A DNA stretch of 6,174 nucleotides from Rhodanobacteraceae bacterium (GTDB lineage: Bacteria; Pseudomonadota; Gammaproteobacteria; Xanthomonadales; SZUA-5), in assembly GCA_003233535.1 (NCBI GenBank), contig QIMA01000412.1, positions 1 to 6,174 on the forward strand. The letters are read 5' to 3'. The stretch's first letter is position 1; each line of letters starts with the position of its first letter. Positions 1-4,215 of the stretch are shown in pieces. A program made the position numbers and the translations under genes. The notes under the pieces are model-generated. The model did not search any database. It was not told the origin of the DNA and saw only the letters and a list, made by a program, of their open reading frames with translations.

Positions 1-898
1 GAAAGCGCCCACCGGGCGCCGCGAACACCGAAATATCGGCACCGGCTAAACGCCACAACGTGCCTAAGAGCACATGATGGGCTATGCCGTGATCGCGGCT
101 CTGAGTAAACGCGCCACTCAGCGTCGGGTGTGCCATACAGATCAGACCGTAGCGATCATTCAGCCACCGCGTACGATCTAGGCCTAGGATCAACGGACAC
201 ATTAGAACGCCCTTCAGGCCCAAACCCAGCACAAATTCGGCGTAGCGATCGAGATCCTGATCGGCGGCGGCCAAGTGCGGGAAGTACAGCGTATTGCGGC
301 CGGTCTGTCGATTCGCCTCGGCCACTGCCTTAGCGCAGGTATCCACACGGTGTTTGAAAGTCTCGAAATCGGGCGAAACCAGATTCTGGTCGTCTTTGAC
401 GATATCGCCACCACCCAGCGCAAACTGCCCAGCCAACTTACCCAGTTCAGCGTCACTGAGCCCGCGAGGCTTAACCGCCGTCGCCAACAGTGGGCGGCCG
501 TATACACCCAGCAGCGCACGCACGCCATCTACACCATGACGCGGACCTTTGAACTGGCTAAGGAGCGAATCGGGCAGCTGCACATCCGTCAGGCGGATAC
601 CCTCGCCCATCGACACGTTGCCGTAGAGCAAGTTGAGCAGTTGACCCAGCTGCCCGGAAGCGAGCTCGGCGTTGTAGCGAATGCGCGCCAAATAGTGATC
701 CGGTCCGTCAGGACGCAGGTCATCGACGCGGCCGACCACGTTGTCCAGCAGACGCGCATCGCTAATCAAACGCTCCGGCAATTCCACGGTTTGTTCGTAG
801 GCGATAAAGCGCGCGAGCTGTTCAGCGTTGGCGCCGGCTACGCGCAAACGATACGTGGCAGAAACAAAAGAAGGTGCGGCAGTTGTAGCGTCGGACAT
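1..898 (-). CDS. RuBisCO-like protein (form IV RuBisCO superfamily), C-terminus cut by window edge
   Basis: Reading the minus strand from ATG at 898-896 gives 299 uninterrupted codons; base 1 is a leftover, so the C-terminal part (about a quarter of a typical ~400-residue member) is missing. An in-frame TGA lies directly before the ATG, so no longer start exists; no strong Shine-Dalgarno is visible. The fold is recognisable throughout: AYEQTVELP (residues 33-41), LLNLLYGNVSM (90-97, N94 matching spinach N123), VKPRGLS (142-148), GGGDIVKDDQNLV (162-174), LYFPHLAA (204-211), MAHPTLSGAF (255-264) and ADISVFAAPGGRF (287-299). By hand alignment to spinach, E60, N123, K175, K201 and D203 are kept as E35, N94, K143, K168 and D170. 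E204 is Q171, R295 is P258, H298 is S261, H327 is V291 and loop-6 K334 is R298. It should therefore not fix CO2. Known relatives act as enolases, isomerases or decarboxylases on sugar or methylthio-sugar phosphates; which reaction applies here cannot be told. Family call is firm, function open. Confidence 0.93.
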   Translation of the reverse strand, partial: MSDATTAAPSFVSATYRLRVAGANAEQLARFIAYEQTVELPERLISDARLLDNVVGRVDDLRPDGPDHYLARIRYNAELASGQLGQLLNLLYGNVSMGEGIRLTDVQLPDSLLSQFKGPRHGVDGVRALLGVYGRPLLATAVKPRGLSDAELGKLAGQFALGGGDIVKDDQNLVSPDFETFKHRVDTCAKAVAEANRQTGRNTLYFPHLAAADQDLDRYAEFVLGLGLKGVLMCPLILGLDRTRWLNDRYGLICMAHPTLSGAFTQSRDHGIAHHVLLGTLWRLAGADISVFAAPGGRF

Positions 899-1137
899 TC
901 AGTGTCGGCCCATGGGAGGAATCGGCGCATCTCACCAGCCCGCTACGAACGGCCAAAGACCGTCGCGGCCGCAGTTGCGCTGGAGCTATCGCCTGCTGAC
1001 GATCACTTCGGGGCGGCGGATGCGCTACGCGTGCACTGCAGCAGCTGTAGATACTGGCCAGACGGCGTTGGCCTCATCTGGTCGACTACAAGAAAGTCAC
1101 AGCGCTACGGTAGCAATTCCCAATGAAAAGGTGCAGC

Positions 1138-1143
1138 AGTATA
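1138..1143 (-). promoter_or_regulatory. Possible -10 box for the RuBisCO-like gene
   Basis: The minus strand reads TATACT, five of six matches to TATAAT, about 240 nt before the ATG at 898. At 16-18 nt spacing I see no good -35 box and there is no TG extension, so this is only a candidate. It lies downstream of the possible terminator at 1208-1237, an order that would give the RuBisCO-like gene its own promoter. Confidence 0.22.
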
Positions 1144-1207
1144 CCCGCGCCGAGGGCCGCACTGGGACCTTAGCCACCCTCCGCCCTGCAAAGAGCCGAC
1201 TAGGCGG

Positions 1208-1237
1208 AAAAAACGAACCTAACCAACCCCAGGGTTC
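1208..1237 (-). terminator. Weak possible intrinsic terminator after the TPR gene
   Basis: On the minus strand GAACC (1237-1233) and GGTTC (1219-1215) can pair around a 13-nt loop, followed after one G by a run of six T (1213-1208). The stem is only 5 bp plus possible A-U pairs, and an alternative inner stem AACC/GGTT exists, so termination strength is doubtful. Its position, about 110-140 nt past the TPR stop codon and before the next minus-strand gene, fits a terminator. Confidence 0.3.
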
Positions 1238-1291
1238 TTTCCCTCGGCAATCGCCGTCGGACCCGGACACGTTTGTACGGAGAGCACCTAA

Positions 1292-1344
1292 CCCGGAATT
1301 TCATAAACTTCGCGCGCCCTCGCGCGAGTTCATGAAACTCCGGG
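1292..1344 (-). repeat. Long REP-like hairpin abutting the TPR stop codon
   Basis: Left arm 1292-1316 and right arm 1321-1344 pair over 24 positions around a CCCT loop, with one bulged T at 1310. The two imperfect positions (1298/1338 and 1305/1331) are A-C on plus-strand RNA but become U-G wobbles on minus-strand RNA, so the fold is stronger in the TPR transcript. Outward, 1291/1345, 1290/1346 and 1289/1347 also pair on the minus strand (one as a wobble), taking the TAG stop into the stem base. The right arm starts immediately after the stop codon. No U-tract follows directly, so it resembles a 3'-end stabiliser or REP-type palindrome more than a classical terminator. Arms carry TTCATGAA/TTTATGAA-like cores flanked by alternating CG. 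Confidence 0.75.
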
Positions 1345-3708
1345 CTAAAGTGCTGGTCCAGCGGCGTTTACAGGAAGCTTATCGCGCAGTGCGCTGATCC
1401 GCTGAGTTGGCAAGCCAACCTCGTCCGCTTCTGCCCACAGTGCTTCAACTCGCTGCAGCGACTGGCTAGCCAGCTCAACTTTTCCCGCGATGAAAGCGGC
1501 CTCTGCGTAAGCGAGCTGGATCGCCGCCACACCCGGAAACAGCACAATCGCTCGTTCGCCGCGCTCTAGCGCTTGTGCCGATTCGCCCAATGCCACCAGC
1601 GCACGCAGTTCATGCTCAATCAGCGACAGATGCAACGATAGGAAGCCAGCTGCACCCATGTTGCGGTGACCCGAGGAGTCGTACAGCTCAATGCCCTCAG
1701 CCAGTTCTGTGGCAGCTTGCGCATAGTCTCCACGCATCTGCGCAATCCGCCCACGCGCTAGCGCGACCATGTAGTCCAAATCCTGGCGATTCCAGTTCGC
1801 CAGGACATCCACCAGCTCATTCAGCTCGTGCTCTGCTTCGTCGGCGCGATCGGCGTGCAGGTACGCAAACATCCGGGCGAAGCTGCCAATCCGACGCATC
1901 TCGCCATCGAACCCGGCTAGCGTGACCTCGATCTCCGCCAAGGTTTTTTCCAGGCCCAGCATCTGAGTGCGCAGTCCCGAGAACGGCAGTTTGATGTCCA
2001 TCGCCTGCACCAGCGGCGTGGCAACGGTCTTTGCCACTTCTGCGCATTCGTCCGCATGCTGCAGCGCGCGCTGCAGCCAGCCAGCAAGCACATATAGCTG
2101 TGCTCGCACGCAGAGTACGGTTATTTGCTGGCGGGGCTCAGCAGCCACACCGGTTGCGCCATCCAGATGCCTCTCCATGCCCTGCCAGTTACCCTGCAGC
2201 GCGTCGATTTCAGCCAAGTCCAGGAGCGGACCGACCAGTTCAGGGCGCAACAGCGCGGCACGCTCGGCGTGCGCAGCTGCAGCCATGAATTCGCCTTGAT
2301 TGAGCGCCATTCGAGCTTCCCAGCGCGGACCCCGCGCTGATTTTGGTTCGGCCTCACCAAACTTTTCTGCAGCAGCGCTGGCTTGATCAATCTGGCCTTG
2401 CGCTAGGTGCAGCTCGGCCAAACCCAAGTAGACCCAGGTAGAGTTTGGGCTCAATTCCAACACGCGTTCGAAGGCAGCGATGGTGGCGCTCGGCTCATTG
2501 CCGAACCAGTTCAAGGTCATGGCCAAATGGATCTGCGCTTCAGCGCTGGCCGGATGCAGTTCTGTCCACAAGCGCGACACGGCGACACGCTTGTCGGACT
2601 GGCCATTAATGCCGTAATTCATCGCCCGAGCCTTAAACAGGCCTGGATCGTTGAGGCGATAGTCGTGCGCCAACACCTTGACCAGGTCCGCCTGCGCCTC
2701 GGCCTGACGGCCCTCATCCAGTGCGACCCGTGCGCGCAGCAAATAGGCCCGCGCAAAACTGGCATCCAGTTCTAACGCGCGATCAAGCTCGGCGCGTGCA
2801 CCCACTTGATCGTTCTGAATGTCGCGTAGGTACTCGGCGCGCAAGTACGCCGCCACGGCCTCATCGTTACTGCTGAACTGCTCATCCAGAGTCGCGCCAG
2901 TAGCCAGATCCGGACTGCCGATTTGGCGCGCCATGATTGAACGGAGCTCGGTGCTGGCGGCGTCGGCCAAATCGGTGAGGCGTTTGCCAGCAACCTCTAG
3001 CTGGACTTCCTGCCCGCCGGCAGCCGCTCCTGCCAGCTGCAGCGTTGCCGTCCAGCCCGCAGCTGTGCGGCGCATTTCGCCGCTTAGGATCCAGCTATAA
3101 CGCGCCTCCTGGGCCATTCGCCGGCGCAAGGCGGCCGGCACATCACTACCATCACCGCCAGCGCTGCGGCGCAACCTAGCCAGGAACCTAGCGTTACCGG
3201 AGACTGATTCGGGTTCGATAAAGGGATCGCTACCCAGGCTGGTTTCAATCATCTTGGGTAGAGCTAGAGCCAACGGCTTGAGTTCAGGGGCCTCGTCGGC
3301 CGCGCGCAAGCCGAACAACAGCAAGCGCTGCTGGTAGCCTTCTCGAGCAACGGTGCGAGAAATCTTCTGGCCTTCTTCATCGACTCGTTCGAGCGTGTCC
3401 GCCATCGCACCCATCGGCCGATCGCCGAAGACCAGCACCGCCACGGAAACTGCAATCAGCAAGTTGATCGGCAAAAGGAAGCGCTCCATCCGTGTCCATC
3501 GATCGGGTCCGGGCGCGCCATGGTTGTAGGCGAAGACCATCACTGCGGGCAGCATCAGGGCGATCATTGCGATCAGCGCATCAATCCATCCTTGCGACAG
3601 GTGGTAACGCTCGACCATAAAGTTGGAGAACTCCACGCCTACCCAGGCCGCGCCCAAATAGACTCCGAGCAGCGGCAACACGCGACGTCGCTTTAATTCT
3701 GCTAACAC
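1345..3708 (-). CDS. Inner-membrane protein with TolB-N-like domain and TPR array
   Basis: A complete 787-residue frame ending in TAG at 1347-1345. I chose GTG at 3708 over GTG at 3714 because GAGGTGA (3721-3715) is well spaced for the former and touches the latter; the N-terminus then reads MLAELKRRRV. Three hydrophobic segments follow at about residues 10-30, 41-61 and 77-95. The basic N-terminus and the Arg-rich second loop suggest N-in, which puts the large C-terminal part in the periplasm (inference). Residues ~128-262 resemble the TolB-N-like domain that accompanies TPRs in CadC-like regulators and adenylate-cyclase-type proteins; ARYSWILSGEMRR (202-214) is the typical signature. From ~283 onward, degenerate ~34-residue helical repeats of TPR type run almost to the end, e.g. 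ARAELDRALELDASFARAYL. No DNA-binding, cyclase, kinase or other catalytic domain is visible, so it is probably a scaffold or partner-binding protein. Substrate and partners are unknown. A strong hairpin follows its stop codon. Confidence 0.88.
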   Translation of the reverse strand: MLAELKRRRVLPLLGVYLGAAWVGVEFSNFMVERYHLSQGWIDALIAMIALMLPAVMVFAYNHGAPGPDRWTRMERFLLPINLLIAVSVAVLVFGDRPMGAMADTLERVDEEGQKISRTVAREGYQQRLLLFGLRAADEAPELKPLALALPKMIETSLGSDPFIEPESVSGNARFLARLRRSAGGDGSDVPAALRRRMAQEARYSWILSGEMRRTAAGWTATLQLAGAAAGGQEVQLEVAGKRLTDLADAASTELRSIMARQIGSPDLATGATLDEQFSSNDEAVAAYLRAEYLRDIQNDQVGARAELDRALELDASFARAYLLRARVALDEGRQAEAQADLVKVLAHDYRLNDPGLFKARAMNYGINGQSDKRVAVSRLWTELHPASAEAQIHLAMTLNWFGNEPSATIAAFERVLELSPNSTWVYLGLAELHLAQGQIDQASAAAEKFGEAEPKSARGPRWEARMALNQGEFMAAAAHAERAALLRPELVGPLLDLAEIDALQGNWQGMERHLDGATGVAAEPRQQITVLCVRAQLYVLAGWLQRALQHADECAEVAKTVATPLVQAMDIKLPFSGLRTQMLGLEKTLAEIEVTLAGFDGEMRRIGSFARMFAYLHADRADEAEHELNELVDVLANWNRQDLDYMVALARGRIAQMRGDYAQAATELAEGIELYDSSGHRNMGAAGFLSLHLSLIEHELRALVALGESAQALERGERAIVLFPGVAAIQLAYAEAAFIAGKVELASQSLQRVEALWAEADEVGLPTQRISALRDKLPVNAAGPAL

Positions 3709-3714
3709 GCCCAC

Positions 3715-3721
3715 TCACCTC
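3715..3721 (-). promoter_or_regulatory. Ribosome binding site deciding the TPR gene start
   Basis: The minus strand reads GAGGTGA, a seven-base match to the 16S anti-Shine-Dalgarno complement AGGAGGTGA. It lies 6 nt before GTG at 3708 but directly touches the GTG at 3714, so it favours the shorter protein. Confidence 0.65.
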
Positions 3722-3782
3722 AATGCCGAATCATCCGGCAAAACTACAACGAACGCAGTGTTTATGCTGCGCACCCCATGCT

Positions 3783-3797
3783 GCACTGTCACAGTGC
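3783..3797. promoter_or_regulatory. Operator-like perfect palindrome GCACTGTCACAGTGC
   Basis: Two perfect 7-bp arms around a single central base, in the leader of the TPR gene. If the candidate promoter at 3821-3849 is real, the palindrome lies about 15-30 nt downstream of the start of transcription, a usual place for a repressor to block. The regulator is unknown; it does not match the LexA spacing. It could also form a hairpin only with a larger loop, so a protein site is more likely than an RNA element. Confidence 0.4.
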
Positions 3798-3820
3798 CAG
3801 CTGTCATCTGCGACCGCCTG

Positions 3821-3849
3821 ACTATCTTGCCCGTTCAGCTAGCAGACAA
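3821..3849 (-). promoter_or_regulatory. Candidate sigma-70-like promoter for the TPR gene
   Basis: The minus strand has TTGTCT (3849-3844) as a four-of-six -35 and GATAGT (3826-3821) as a four-of-six -10, with an ideal 17-nt spacer. Neither box is strong; the spacing and position upstream of the palindrome and the TPR gene are the main support. It would give a leader of about 105 nt. Confidence 0.25.
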
Positions 3850-4099
3850 GTAACGAGACTAACTGGACGCTCCCTGCCGACAGATCGGAATCGCGGGATT
3901 GCGCTGAAACTCGAAAATCAAATGAGTCTCTACATGAACCCTCTGTTGCGGCCGCCGATCTTCGCGCCGTGGCCCGACCTGCTCCCTACGATCGGTTTGA
4001 CGTAGAAGAAACTACGCCGTCGCCGCTCTCCAGTGAAGCGGACCGCACCACGACACCATCTCGACGCCCTCGCGACGAACGCTCATGACATATCCGGGC

Positions 4100-4105
4100 T
4101 AGAAT
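4100..4105 (+). promoter_or_regulatory. Candidate -10 box of the aceE promoter
   Basis: TAGAAT matches TATAAT at five of six positions and is followed by the GC-rich stretch CGCCG. No recognisable -35 box sits 16-18 nt upstream (GAACGC at 17 nt) and there is no TG extension, so an activator or another sigma factor would be needed. It would give aceE a leader of about 105 nt that includes the hairpin at 4143-4170. Confidence 0.3.
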
Positions 4106-4142
4106 CGCCGTTGGGTTTGGCCGCGTAATTCGCCACGTGTGC

Positions 4143-4170
4143 GTTGGCCCCGTGCTCACACGGGGCCGAC
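4143..4170 (+). promoter_or_regulatory. 12-bp GC-rich hairpin in the aceE leader
   Basis: GTTGGCCCCGTG (4143-4154) pairs along its whole length with CACGGGGCCGAC (4159-4170) around a CTCA tetraloop. The single imperfect pair, 4145/4168, is a U-G wobble on plus-strand RNA but A-C on the other strand, so the structure fits the aceE transcript. It ends 45 nt before the aceE ATG. No T-run follows (the next bases are ACAAACGCTT), so it is not a standard terminator. Possible roles are RNA stabilisation, attenuation with Rho, or a protein-binding site. Confidence 0.6.
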
Positions 4171-4215
4171 ACAAACGCTTACCATCAGCACCCTCGCATC
4201 TCACCAGAGCCAGTC

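Larger units (their letters stand above)
899..1344. other. Intergenic region between RuBisCO-like and TPR genes
   Basis: Both flanking genes run on the minus strand, so this is the 3' end of the TPR unit and the 5' leader of the RuBisCO-like gene. I see no credible gene in it. It contains the long hairpin at 1292-1344, a weak hairpin plus T6 run near 1208-1237 and a TATACT box at 1138-1143, each listed separately. The length and the structured DNA argue against simple co-transcription of the two genes. Directly before the RuBisCO-like start is a four-codon reading frame (913-899) whose TGA touches the ATG. Confidence 0.7.
3709..4215. other. Divergent intergenic region between TPR gene and aceE
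   Basis: This 507-nt stretch carries the 5' leaders of two divergent genes. I find no convincing gene, tRNA or rRNA. Visible elements are a candidate promoter for the TPR gene (3821-3849), an operator-like palindrome (3783-3797), a candidate -10 for aceE (4100-4105) and a strong hairpin (4143-4170). Smaller items are a TGCCG/CGGCA stem at 3724-3740 just ahead of the TPR Shine-Dalgarno, ATGCTGC repeated at 3764 and 3778, and the alternating CTACG/CGTAG/CTACG elements at 3986-4016. A 75-codon frame at 3778-4005 looks like chance. Confidence 0.7.

Noticed and set aside
1..898. A functional CO2-fixing RuBisCO large subunit, or MtnW of methionine salvage.
   Set aside because: Several residues needed for carboxylation are replaced (E204, R295, H327 and K334 equivalents), and no methionine-salvage neighbour is visible to support MtnW.
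275..1126. A 283-codon plus-strand open frame.
   Set aside because: It runs antisense to the clearly recognised RuBisCO-like gene; its protein is Arg/Gln-rich and resembles no family I know.
828..1397. A 189-codon plus-strand open frame spanning the whole intergenic gap.
   Set aside because: It overlaps the start of one real gene and the end of another on the opposite strand, passes through the hairpin (giving the duplicated peptide EFHKLRA / EFMKLRA), and shows no recognisable domain.
3783..3797. LexA (SOS) box.
   Set aside because: The arms contain CTGT and ACAG but only one base separates them; a LexA box needs eight.
3778..4005. A 75-codon plus-strand frame, with an internal short start at 3922.
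   Set aside because: No Shine-Dalgarno, no similarity I recognise, and it overlaps candidate promoter and operator elements of the divergent region.
3997..4025. TTGACG at 3997-4002 as a -35 box for aceE.
   Set aside because: No -10-like sequence occurs 16-18 nt downstream (TCGCCG at 17 nt).
3986..4204. A 72-codon minus-strand frame in the aceE leader.
   Set aside because: Ser/Arg-rich composition and no ribosome binding site; it covers the leader hairpin. I also looked for a tRNA here and found no tRNA-like arms.
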